Source: Agrostemma githago
Lineage: Eukaryota; Streptophyta; Magnoliopsida; Caryophyllales; Caryophyllaceae
NCBI GenBank assembly: GCA_958450325.1
Contig: OY288253.1
Span: forward strand, 65,527,612-65,591,611
Direction: 5' to 3'
DNA: 64,000 bases
The translations under genes were made by a program, and so were the position numbers. The notes under the pieces are model-generated. The model was not told the DNA's origin. It made no database searches and worked only from the letters and a program-made list of their open reading frames with translations. Below are positions 8,702-21,400 of this stretch, in pieces (positions within the stretch are counted from its first letter, which is position 1; each line of letters starts with the position of its first letter).

Positions 8702-11700
8702 ATGCTGGCATGCCGCGGTTTTATTTTCGCCATTTTCATCCTTCATTTCGTCCTCGCCTGCCACCTTCTTCTTCTCCATCCACTCGTCTCTGCTTCCTCA
8801 GGTTTACTCCTCTTTCTTTTGAATCCAATGATCTACTACGACTTTGGATATTTTTGAGTTTGATTACTCTATTTTCGATTCATCTGGAATAATTTGTTTA
8901 CCTTCCCTTTAGGAGAAGGAGCTAGGTTTGATTGCAGATTTTTGTCAATGTTGAGTGTCGGATGACCTGTTTGTTTAGTTGAAAGGGGGGCAATTGGGTT
9001 TTTCATTGAAATCAAAAACTAGATTGGAAGAAATAGGCTTAAGTCAAGCCTACGCTGTTTTTAGGGCCATCTACTTTGACACTGTTGAAGGTTGTAATTT
9101 GTTTGCTGCAGTCGCACTTTTTAGCCTCCGATAAACAAAGGCCTACTACATTGCTTCGTAATGCGCCTCACGACTCACTACTCACACCTCCTCCGCATTT
9201 TGACCACCCATTGAGGGCGCCTCAGGATACGGGTTTTGGGTTTTGGGACACGCCTTCAATACAAAATTGTAATCAAAATATGAAATGAGGAATCATGTTA
9301 TAAGCTTAACATACTAGTGAGTCTTGTTAAGCAGGCCTTGTAAAAAAGGTGGACCTAATAAGCATCCAGGTGATTCAGCTAGCGCCACATTTAAGGGGTG
9401 CCTTAGGCGTTTAAAAAAAAAAAAAACTAAGCAGTAAACCTTACACCACACCTCTCCAATATGCAGACGGAAAGGCTGGGAATGTAGCTGACTTATTGGA
9501 AAAGGCTTCACAAAGAATAAAAGTGAAACGATATAGTGAAGCACTAGAGGATCTAAATGCTGCCATTGAGGCTGATCCAACACTTTCAGAAGCATATTCT
9601 CACCGCGCAAAAGTTCTTCGTCAGCTGTGCAGGTATCAGCACCTGCTTCCATTGAATCCTTACGACATTTTCTTGTGCATGCGTATATTTGTGTTTCACG
9701 TGGTTAAAACATACTTTCGCAAATCACAATGCAGTGCAACACCTTTGATGGAAAATGACATGATGGATTTGAAGTCAAGCAACATCCTTTTTTTTAAAAA
9801 TAAAATTTTCAGTTCTGGGAGACGCCAGAAAATATTTTATGTAGACGTCTAACTCTAGCGGTGGCAAGGAAATAGATAAAAACACTACAAGATAATTGTA
9901 ACAAACAATGCCTTCAGTAATATCTCTTTACTGCCTTTCACTGGTCAAACTATTTATTGTCGTGTATGATAACATTTTGAGAATAATAGGAATATGTTCT
10001 TACAGAGACGAAAAGAAAGAGTACAACCTGGATTACAAAATTCTCTCGACACCCTAGCGAATTGCAAATCAATTCCAGTGTATTCTATTGGGACACCTTT
10101 TTAAGAGTGTATAGCAAATCAATGCTAAGTGAAATGAAGTCTTCAAAGGTGCTTAAACTAATAGCTTTATGGCCCTTTTTAATAAGGTATGAAGAATCTG
10201 AGATCAATTACAACAAGTTCCTGGAACTAAAATCTGGGAATGCTGCTGCTGAAAAGGAACTTTCTCAGTTGCATCAGGCTAAAAGTGCTTTGGAAACAGC
10301 TTCAAATCTGTTTGATTCAGGAGATTTCAAGAAAGCATTAGAATATGTGGACAAAATTGTCCTTGTCTTCTCACCTGCATGTTCAAAGGTGATTTTCCAT
10401 TATATCTTCCTGCAGTGTCTCAAGGGTTTCATCTATAAATCTGTGCACTTTTACCTAAACTATTTAGCATGATAGGCCAAAATCCTGAAGGTGAAGCTAA
10501 TGCTAGCATCAAAAGATTATTCTGGCGCCATCTCTGAAACCGGCTATATTCTGAAAGAAGATGAGGACAATCTGGATGCTTTGCTGGTTAGAGGTCGTGC
10601 ATATTACTATCTAGCAGATCATGATGTTGCAATTAGGTTTGTTTGGTGAATTTGCTTTCCATGTCATAGAATGTAGAAAATTGTGCAAGTATTTTGATGA
10701 TCTTTCTTTCTGTTAAGTCAGACATTACCAAAAAGGACTCCGCCTAGATCCTGAACATAGTGAGCTGAAGAAAGCATATTTTGGCCTGAAGAATTTACTA
10801 AAGAAGACAAAGAGCGTAAGTGGCTTACAAGCTTTACTTGCTACGAGTAGATGTTTGAGTAATCCTTTGGATGGGGTCATCTGAAGGTTTTTGATTCTAA
10901 GTTCTTTAACTTGAATTTATGCTTGGAATGTGAGCAATTCATTAGTAATAAAGCTAAATGAAACGTTATTTATTGATTATGGATAAAGGTGGTGGTTGGA
11001 AGAAAGGAGGAAGAGGTGGAGAGCAGTAGTTTATCCCCAAATAAGGGTGCTGACTAATGATTCTATATCACCTCCAACCATTATAATCTCCACCCATTTG
11101 TCACCTTCATATTAAGCTATCATTACCTTAACTTCCAAGTCCTGATCCAAGTATGCGCTATGAGTTAAGTACTAATCGTACTATTTATCAAACCAATTAC
11201 TCTCAACAGGCTGAAGATAATGCAGAGAAGGGTAAACTGCGTGTTGCTGTGGAAGATTACAAAGCTGCTCTTGCTTTAGATCCTGTTCATGTTGCACACA
11301 ATGTGCATCTTCATCTAGGTTTGTGCAAAGTCTTGGTGAGACTGGGTAGGGGAAAAGATGCTTTGAGTAGCTGTTCAGAAGTTCTAGATATTGATGAAGA
11401 ACTTACTGAAGCTCTAGTTCAGGTTTGTGTCACTTCCAGTAATAAGTACCTCTTCCACATTTTAGTATAAGAGAAATCTTAATCCCATGTTATGATAAGA
11501 GTTGAGAATGTTAGAACAGCTAAAACCCTTATGCCAAGCTCTTGATAAGATGCCCTTACTTTTACAGAGAGGAGAAGCAAAACTTTTGACAGAAGATTGG
11601 GAGGGAGCCGTGGAGGATCTCAAAGCTGCAGCCCAAAAATCTCCGCAGGTTGGTCGCCTTAGATAAATATTATGCTACCTTATCACTTTGTTAATAATTA

Positions 11701-13181
11701 GGCCATTTCGGGATGATTCATACTGAAAAGTCCTCAATAGTTGTATCAAGGAATTCTTCTTTACAATGTAACACATGTGAATCTGATAATAGTTGATGAG
11801 CCATTTTTCTTTCATTTTATTGGAAGTCAAGTCTTTTCTTACACTTAACTTGCTTATTAATAAAAGTTCCACTTAGAATCATTTGGTGGTCTGTAGTGGG
11901 GTGTATCATATCTTTTTACCTGAAAGAAATGTGCCAGTCTATAATTTATGGGCAATTAGGCATGAAATATTCCGCTATAGTCACAACAATGTGGCCAATG
12001 GGCTCTGTGGGTCAGTGTTTAGATGATACCGAGGGCAAAACAATGAATTGCCATCAGATTAATACTCTTGACATTGTGAAAGCAGGAAAAAGCACTTAAC
12101 ATTTTACTGTAGGTAGGATTATAGGAGTTAACTGTAAATGACAGGTTTTTACTTTTCTCTACTTCTTGTGTGTGTCTTAAATTGATATCCTGACTGAACT
12201 TTGCCTTATTTACAGGATAGAGCTATTAGGGAAGCTCTAATGAGAGCTGAAAAGGCACTAAAGTTGAGCAAGCGCAAAGATTGGTACAAAATTCTTGGTG
12301 TTTCAAAAACAGCATCTGTTCATGATATAAAACGTGCCTACAAAAGGCTTGCTTTGCAGTGGCATCCAGATAAGAATGCTGACAACAGAGAAGAAGCTGA
12401 AAACAAATTTCGGGAAATAGCAGCTGCATATGAGGTTAGATTTTGATAGTTGCTTGTTAAATGACTTATATGACCCTTAATGCCCTGCCAGCGACTATTT
12501 GAGTGCCTGTTCATATCTATTTGGTTAAGGACATCTATAGTTCTATGTTATACTTCGTACTAAACTGGGCTGTCCATCAACTCTCTGTGAGATCATTTTC
12601 AGATGCGAATATCTAGCAAGTCATGGCCAGTGAGTAACCTTTAGTTTTTAGCTAATTTTGAATTACTTCCTGAGAAACTCCCTTCTTTCTCCGTAGGCCA
12701 ACTTCTTTTAGCCTGACTTTCGCACTCTCTCTATAACCCTCAGTGCATCGGTGTTGTGTCTGACTGCATTGACATTGTTGGTACACATGTCATGTAGCCG
12801 AGCAACTCGGTCAGCAGTAAAGTAATGAGTCAATCAGAAGTACTCCTCCTCACTAGTGTGAACAGAAAGCAATTATTTCATGTAATGATAACAGTATAAT
12901 AGTACACTCGTATTGGATTAGTACCCGGACGTCAATATTGATGGTGTGATTTGCAGGTTCTTGGGGATGACGAAAAACGAGCAAGATACGACAGAGGGGA
13001 AGATGAAGAGGGAATGGGCATGGGAGGTGGAGGCGGTGGTTTCCATGGTGGATATGGATTCGGTGGCTTTGACCCATTTGGCGGCGGCGGTGGAGGTGGC
13101 GGACAACAATATACGTTTCACTTTGAAGGGGGCTTTCCCGGGGGCGGGGGTGGGGGCGATTTTGGTGGATTTCATTTTTAG
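8702..13181 (+). CDS. P58IPK: P58IPK/DNAJC3-type ER co-chaperone (TPR + J domain), 9 exons
   Basis: ER-luminal TPR co-chaperone that presents unfolded proteins to BiP and stimulates its ATPase through a J domain. Exons: 8702-8801, 9467-9632, 10187-10388, 10476-10636, 10722-10815, 11210-11422, 11568-11648, 12216-12434 and 12957-13181. All are GT-AG and in phase, giving about 486 residues. The order is a signal peptide (MLACRGFIFAIFILHF, cleavage after about residue 32), TPR helices from about residue 35 to 345 (LEDLNAAIEADPTLSEAY is the first clear repeat), a J domain from about 350 with the catalytic HPD in LQWHPDK, and a C-terminal Gly/Phe-rich tail ending GGDFGGFHF. No KDEL is present, as in plant homologues. 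An in-frame ATG at 8648 would add 18 residues before the hydrophobic core; 8702 was chosen because the signal peptide then starts normally. The gene appears intact. Confidence 0.95.
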
Positions 13182-15459
13182 GCCATGCTCACTTGCTGTA
13201 CTATAGAACCAAGAATATTACGAGTAGGAATACTAATTTGAAGGTTGTCGAGAAAGAAGCTTCCTCCGGAACATAGTGGAGACTGGAGAGGAGAGACTGG
13301 AGGATGCTCTTTGATTTTCTGCAGGAAATGGAATACAATATACACTTTGATGTAATTCGATTGGTTTTCCAAGTAGCATTGTATTTTTGACTCTGATGGG
13401 TTATTAACAAAATAAATAAATGACGGAGGCAACCATTATACACGAGGGAGTTTTACGGTACCAAATTAGCAAATGCTTTTGACGTTCATTTGTGTGGAAT
13501 GCTTTTCATAACGATATCATTCAACATTTTAGCTGCCGATACATAGTTTTTTTTTTTTTAATTCCCATGGTACCATCTATGGAATTGACTCCCTACTAGA
13601 GTTGCTTAGGGACACCATTCTCGATAACTTACACCAATTAAACATTTTTTAGAACTTCTGAATTAGGAAATGATGTTTATTTCTCATGATTTTCTTCTTC
13701 TCATGCATTTATACTTGTATCAACCAAACCGGCCTTAAATGTCTCTGGGATGTAGAAAAATATTTTATTAAGATAATTATGGATATCCAATATCTAAATA
13801 TTTGTAGATACATGTAATTTTTTTAAGATTACCTATTATTTTAATAAGAATTGGTGGACAATTGATTAGGGAAAATATGTATAGTAAGAGTATAATGATC
13901 GTGATTAGTAGCATGATTGCACGAGTAATAGACTAATACTATGTGAAATCATGCTATTTTTGGAGAAGTTAAGTTAATGTTTAGATTGGAATTAGGATAC
14001 CACTGGATTAGAAAAGGTAGAGTAAGAATATTACCGAATTAGTTAAGCTAATAAGATTTGTCTGAAATTAAAATTTTGCATTACAACTTTGTTTAGAAAA
14101 AAATTGTCGTTTACAAAACAATAAAAACAAAAGGTAGTACTTCACGTTTAGTCAACGGCAATAAGTTGACTTTCAATCACTTAAAATTAAACAAAAAAAT
14201 GAAAATAAAAAGGTAGTTTAAAGCCAAAAAATAAATAAAAGATAGTTGCTCACATCTTCTTAAATAAAAGATAGTAAAATCCTTAATTTTTAATTAACTC
14301 AATATTATTTGCATACACAATCAAATTAATGAAAAGTTATGTCTACGATCCTATACAGATTAAACCACTTAAGTTTGTATCCGATATGCTTTGCTAGATG
14401 TCAATGTTGGGTTGTAGGTAAATAGGTTACGTGTCTAGTAGTCTTAAGTTGACTCATTGGGTGACACAATGTGTACGAGATTATTATTAATATAACGATT
14501 TTGATATATATAAGGACAGTAGTAATACAGATCCAACTGCTTTGTTATGTTACGATAATTAGAGTTTTGGTAAGAATATAATTATAGGTTAGGTGGTAAC
14601 CTAATCCTCGTCTCCAATGTAAGAAGGTTCGTTTTATGTTTTATGAACCATAAGATATATGAAGAGATATAGAGAGAAGTTGTGAGACGCTCCCAGCAAA
14701 AGAGGCATCACATTTGGTTGATTTATTATGTTCATATAGATTATTTTATTCTGTCCGTGTAGATTATATAGTACGAAGTATATGTGTGTGTATATATATA
14801 TATATTATAGGTTAATATAATTGTTATCCCTTTCATTTTGTCTTTTCGGTTAATACGTGAAGTAATAGACATTTATCACCAATCGTTTTAGTATCCGTGC
14901 AACGGACGTACAAACATATAAGTCTGATAATACTCTGTACGATCCACTTAAATTGCCCTGTATTACTTTTTTGATAGTTTCTTAAACATTTTGTCCAATT
15001 TCTTAAGCCCAAATTCTCATATGAGACGGTCTCACGATACGATTAGTGTGAGACCTCTCACATGGGAGAAAGTTATTAAAATAATAAAATACTTCTATGT
15101 GAGAGGTCTCACAATAATCTTATTGTGAGACCGTCTCACAGGAGACTAACTGTTTCTTAAGAGACCTTTTCGTTTCAGTGGATCTTTTTTATAATTTTAT
15201 CTCTCCAAATTAAAATACAGTAGTTACTATTTTACCATTTCATCGTGAACATCCTAAAAAAAGTAGTACGGGTAGAAACGAAGAGTGGAGACTGGGAAGG
15301 GGAGCGGTTGAGGAAGTGGGAAAGGGCACAAATTCCAACGGCAAAACCCCTCAAGCACACTACCCACACTCTTCCATACACAAATATCCCTCACATTTTC
15401 CCGCCGTTTCACTCTCTTATGCTCTCTCTCCCCTCTCCCCTCCTTCTTCATCTTCATCC
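13182..15459. other. Intergenic region between P58IPK and RAD16
   Basis: The first 250 bp are probably P58IPK 3' UTR. The rest is AT-rich and holds no supported coding sequence. It includes a GT/AT dinucleotide stretch near 14782-14806 and a MITE-like hairpin at 15015-15145. The last 200 bp, with CT-rich runs, are presumably RAD16 promoter and 5' UTR. Confidence 0.65.
15015..15145. mobile_element. MITE-like hairpin with GAGACGGTCTCAC arms (131 bp)
   Basis: The arms of about 55 bp, containing TGAGACGGTCTCAC and TGTGAGACCTCTCACAT, are inverted at the right end (TGTGAGAGGTCTCACA ... TGTGAGACCGTCTCACAGG). The loop is short and AT-rich. The terminal motif is itself palindromic. It lies about 315 bp upstream of the RAD16 start codon. 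Confidence 0.75.
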
Positions 15460-18400
15460 ATGGAACTCCGCTCTAAACGCCGCCTTTCTGCCCCCTCCCC
15501 CCTTCCCAGCGGTAACATCTGTTTTCTTTTTCTCTTTACTTGTCGCTTATTTTGGTGTTTTCAACTTTCATTTTGATCAAAATATTCAAATTAGGTTTAC
15601 TTTGATAGTTTGATGATTTGTTCTATGTGATGTCGTGGTAATTGCGGATTTTGTATCTCTTCGGCCTGATTGCTTAAGTTAAACCACTTGTATTCTAAGT
15701 TTTTTTCAGTGTTTGCGGAAGTCTGTCATCTTACTGAAATTAGGTGATTTTTGCTGTCTCAGTTGCTGTAGTTCCCCAAACGGGAGGGGAGGAAATGGCC
15801 GACGAAGAACATGAGTTTGTAGCTGATGTTGGTATCGATCACAATGTTTTGAGCACTGATGGTAAATCCCCTCTTTGTGAATTATGAAATTTTGGCTGGA
15901 AGTTAATTGCTGTATAATATGTGGGGTGATGAATTTTGTCCCTTTTTTGCTATTTCAGTTGCTGTAGTTCAGCAAACGGGAGCGGATGAAATGGGCAACA
16001 AAGAACATGAGTTTGTAGTTGATGTTGGTATTGATGACAATGTTTTGAGTAGTGATGGTAAATCCCCTCTTTGTGAATTATGAAATTTTGGCTGGAAGTT
16101 AATTGCCATATAATATGTGGAGTGATGAAAATTTGTGCCTTTTTTGCTAATTCAGTTGCTGTAGTTCAGCAAACAGGAGCGGAGGAAATGGGCGGCGAAG
16201 AACATGAGTTTGTAGTTGATGTTGGTATTGATGACAATGTTTTGAGCAGTGATGGTAAATCACCTTTTTGTGATTGATGAAATTTTGGTTGGAAGTTAAT
16301 TGCCGTATAATGTGGAGTGATGGAATTTTGTGCCTTTTTTTAGGTGATTTTGATCTTTCCGCAGAAATGCTAGATTTGAATTTGGCTCCAGATGTTGATG
16401 ATAGTGATGTGGAATCTGATGACGATATAATCAAAACAAGCAGTAGGAAGAGGAAGAAGTCGTCTTTGAGAAAGTCCGTAAAGTGCTCGAAGAAGAAGGA
16501 AAAGAAAAACCCAGAGGGTAGTGATGTGGGAGTGGAGACCAACGTCCCTGGTGTTGAATGTTTTGAGGGTATAAGTGGATTTGAGTTTGTTGATCCAGTT
16601 GAAATGAAGAAGATGATGAAGAAAAAGAAAAATGGGCAGTACAGGTCAATGCTCATGTGGGATATATGGGAAGAGGAGCATAAATTATGGATAGACAATT
16701 ATATGTCTAAGGAATCCAACTTGGGCCAACAAAATGAAATGATGGATGAAACATATAAGGAGCCTTCAGAATTACGTGCACGGTTACTGAGGTTTCAGAA
16801 AGAGTGGTTGTCATGGGCATTGAAGCAAGAGGAATCTTCGATTAAAGGGGGGATTCTTGCGGATGAGATGGGAATGGGGAAGACTGTTCAGGCAATTGCT
16901 CTTGTGCTCGCTAAAAGGGAAATTCAAAGGCTGACTAATGGAGTTGATGGGTCCTCGTTGCTGCCAACTTCCTCTTCTGTGTCCCCTGAAGTGAAATGTA
17001 CTCTTGTAATTTGTCCTGCATCGGCCTTACATCAGTGGCAAAGGGAGATTGAGCGGTTTACTCAAGAAGGAAGTACCAAAGTGCTCTGTTATCAAGGACC
17101 TAAAAGAGTAAAAAATTCCATGCAGTTCTTCGAGTATGATTTTATCATCACCACTTATAATACCATAGAGGCTGATTACCGCAAAGTTTTGCCACCAAAG
17201 CAGCAGTGTCAGTGGTGTGGGAGGAGTTTTTATCAACGTAGGATGTCTGTCCATCTAAATTACTACTGTGGGCCTAATGCACTTAAAACAGAGAAACAAT
17301 CTAAACAACTCAAGAAGAGGAGGAAATCCCACTTGAAAGTGTCGCATAAGCATAAAGGTGTCTCTGATGATAAGCATAAAGGTGTCTCTGATGATAAAGA
17401 TTCCCATACACGGAAGAGAGATGTGAAATGCAGTGATGAGAACAAACCTGAAATTGGGTGTGAGGATGATGATCTTGATGAATTTGAGGTAGATGTCCGT
17501 AAATCTGCATTGCACTCCGTCAAATGGGAGCGTGTTGTATTGGATGAGGTGAGTTCAACCTTAATTTTAGTGTTTAGATGGAGTTGGTGGTGACGTCTCC
17601 TCTCACATTATTGATATGTTGGTTTTATAGTTTGTGATTTTATGACATTTCTGCTCCTATGTTGGAGTTTAAATAAGGTCTTGACATTTCTTAGTGTTAA
17701 TCAAGGTTTGTGCCATTCTGTGGTTTTAACGTTGGAGAACTATAATATTCGAATTGCCAGTGTCAATAGTTCCTTCTGGTGTTAGTGGAACTGGTTTTTT
17801 TTCCCTCTAGAATTGTGATTTGCTGATTGAAATTTCTGCTACCTGTAGGTCAAGGATACCTTCTAGACTTGATTTTAATTTACTGTGTTTATGCAGGCGC
17901 ATTGCATAAAAGATAGACGTAGTAATACTGCCCGAGCAGTTCTTGCTTTGGAATCCACATACAAGTGGGCATTGAGTGGAACTCCCCTACAAAATCGTGT
18001 TGGAGAACTTTACTCACTGGTTAGATTTTTTTTTTTTTTCTTCTTAAAAGTGGTCTATTGGTTGGCTGGTAGTAATGCATCAAGTGAAGCTCTGTAGGAA
18101 ATAGAAAACACTGTCAAAGAACTTCTCATAGCGACTAGATGAACAAAACAACCACAAAATAGTTCTACGTAGATTGTGTTCTCTATTTTGTTTCCCGCTA
18201 ATTCCGAACTTCGGTTTCCTCTCATGCAGATTCGTTTTTTACAAATTGCTCCTTACTCTTATTATTTGTGCAAGGATTGTGATTGTAAGACGCTTGATTA
18301 CAGGTAAATCATACATACTAATATTAGTTAGTTACGGGATCAGAAAACAATGTATGATTTGTAGCATCTTATGTCTAACTTTTTCTTACTGCTGCCATCT

Positions 18401-21400
18401 GTCTGGTAATTAAATTGGTGTCCATCATTTTATGAGGAGTGTTTGGAATTAGTAGCTGATGCCATAAAACTCCCCTTGCAGTACTTCATCAGACTGCAAA
18501 AATTGCGAGCACAAAGCTGTTAGGCATTTCTGCTGGTGGAATAAAGTATGTTCCATATAAATTTTCTTTTATGATTCTCATTCACTTTTCCAAAAATTTC
18601 CTATATATTCATGTGCTGTTATACTTATAGTTTTTATCTTTTGGTTTCAATATTTTGAAAGAATGTAGCTACACCAATCCAATCATGTGGAAATAAGGCT
18701 GCTGGGAATAGAGCCATGATTCTGCTGAAGCACAAAATTCTTGATAGCATCCTTCTACGACGTACAAAGAGTGGAAGAGCTTCAGATCTTGCCCTTCCTC
18801 CGAGAATTGTGAGTTCTTAATTAATGGAATTGAGTAATCATGTATGAATGTGGCAAAATGCGTATGCTAAGATAATGTGTTGTCATACAAGAAAGGATGA
18901 CTTAGAAATGAGGTTATTAGGGAAAAAGTACAAGTGACCCCTATATAGGATAAGTTGATGGAAAATCGGTTAAGAGTCCGATTAAAACACCAATACAGAG
19001 ACTTACAGAATATAGAGAGCATAAGTTGGTGAAGGCTCGAGGAATACCTAAACAAACTTGGATACGGGCAATTTAGTACGATATGAAGTTTCTTGGTGTT
19101 GGATAGGACGGTGTGGAGGGAGAGAATCCAGGTGGTGGATGATATTTGGGGAATATATTTTTATTTTTATTATTTTTCTTAATTATCAGTACTCCGTATT
19201 ATTTTATTATTATTTTCCATAACTATTACTCCGTATTACTATTATTATTTTTACTTACTACGAGTAATTTTTATTCTCTTTAACTTGGAACTTGTAACCA
19301 TTAAAACCAAAAATAACGACGTATTATTATTGCTTTTATTTTATTATTCTCCTTCTTACTATTACTACTATTATGCCTTTTATATGATTGTTTTTTGAGA
19401 TGACTTGACGATTTTGGATAATAATTCATGTTAGCCGACCCCGAATCTTTTTGGCACTAAGGCTCTGATTTGGTTGTTTTTGTAATCATGCGGTTTCTTA
19501 CGTGTGTTTTGTTTCTTATGAGTGTTTTGTTTCTGACCATAGATTTCTTTAAGAAGAGATACTTTGGATGTCAAAGAAGAAGACTACTATCAATCACTGT
19601 ATACTGAAAGTCAAGCACAGTTTAACACGTAAGTATGCGTGAGAGTCTGCCTAATCTTGTAGCGATTTTTGGTTCAGCTTTTATCCATTCAGACATTGCA
19701 AACATTGCCAACAACATAATTATTGATGTATTTCATTTTGTTACTGTCATATGTACAAGTTTATGGGAAATTCTTTTCTCTCATCATCTTTATATAACTC
19801 CGTATTATTTTCTGATACATGGTCACTTTTTCTGCATTCGGTTTCATGAGTCTGCTGGTTCAGTTTGTTTTCAAGTAAAAGTTTTATGCTGCTGTGGCAG
19901 TTCTTGTTCTTTGTCCACCATTTTGCTAGTTGCTACATTAATTACCATTTTTTCAGTAAACTATGCTTGAATGAATGACGATTAAAGAGTCTGCATGGGT
20001 TACATAGAATGGACTGTGTTAGGACTTAGGACTACAGTTTTCATTGCATCTCTCTATGAACATCGAATGTGCACCCAACCTCCACAAAGGATAGTTTTGT
20101 TGAGGGAACCAATTCTTTTTGGTGGCAGAATATTTGTCTATAAAGGAATTTAGTGCTGTCTAGATAAAGAATAGAGGGGTTATAGCATCAATCAAGGTAT
20201 TCAATTTTCTGCTTCAAGTAGAGCATATTCCTGAGCTTTATGGTTAATTCTATTGTGATACTTTTTGTTAGGTTATTGTGGTTTTCCATTTTGGGTTGTG
20301 TTACCTGTATTTGTCTTCATTTTTGTGTTTGTGCTTGATCTTTCTGTGCTACCAGTGGTCTTCTCAAGAACATTTACGAGAAGTATGTTCAAACTAATGT
20401 TAAACAGCCTATGAAGTGCTGTAGTTAAAGATAATTTTTAGGAGGCCAAGCTTGTGGAATTAAGGTTACTAGAGTTTACCCCATTCAAATCAATCAACCT
20501 ATCGTCTGTCGTCTTTGTTTAATGCTGCCTACCTTGGAATTTGATTTCCCCTCTTTTTAAATTCATACTCTGCATCAGCTAGTTATTGAACCAAGCTAGC
20601 CTTGGCCCTTGTCATGTGTGCTGTCAGGAATTAGGTGAGTTGATCGATTAGTTAGGGAATGGGACACTTGTACATTCCTGTTTTTCTGGATGGATGCTGT
20701 TGACGGCTTGGAAATATCCACTAGCCCTTGCGCTCTTAGTTCTACTGTTACAATTTACAAGTATATCAATAATTATTGTTGTTACTTATCACCTTCACCA
20801 TTATGTTTTTAAACTGTTTATCTCATACTCTTATAAGTCAAACTTGGGAGTATGATTTGTAATATTGCTCTCCTTTTCTCATCTTTCTATTATATTGTGC
20901 ACTGGTTTAACATATGAATCCCTTTCTTATGGTTCATTATGCAGATATGTTAATAAAGGGACTTTGATGAATAATTATGCCCATATTTTTGACCTCCTTA
21001 CACGTTTACGGCAGGTAGTTTATAAGTTACACTTGCGTGTTATTTTTACAAATTCATTAAAACTTAATAATGCCTATTTTATAGTTGGATGTTAAAAGTA
21101 TGATATCTTCTCTCTCTAAGTTTTGTTTACTCTTACATTTTAGGGAATGAAAGGGATATCGTTTTCTACGATAAGAAATTACTTGTATGTTACTGAAGGC
21201 ATAAAAAGAATTGCGCATCTGTTATCTCAAGTGTCTGTTGATCAACTCAGAGATCCTTTTAAGTCATGCAATTGTCCAATAGTCAATTTAAAAGAAGATT
21301 CAATCATCGAAATACCTGCTATGCACATTAAATTCTATTTTTTTGATAATAGAATTAGATGTCTTTTCATTTGATCGTGATTCAGTATTTCTCACTGTTT

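Noticed and set aside
14892..14928. Sequence CCGTGCAACGGACG followed by CTGA and T, resembling a Helitron end
   Set aside because: The stem is only 3-4 bp and lies about 20 bp from the CTGA, outside the normal range; too weak to call.
21147..21374. 75-codon open frame inside RAD16 intron 11
   Set aside because: It contains no RAD16 or transposon motif, and the exons on either side join in frame without it.
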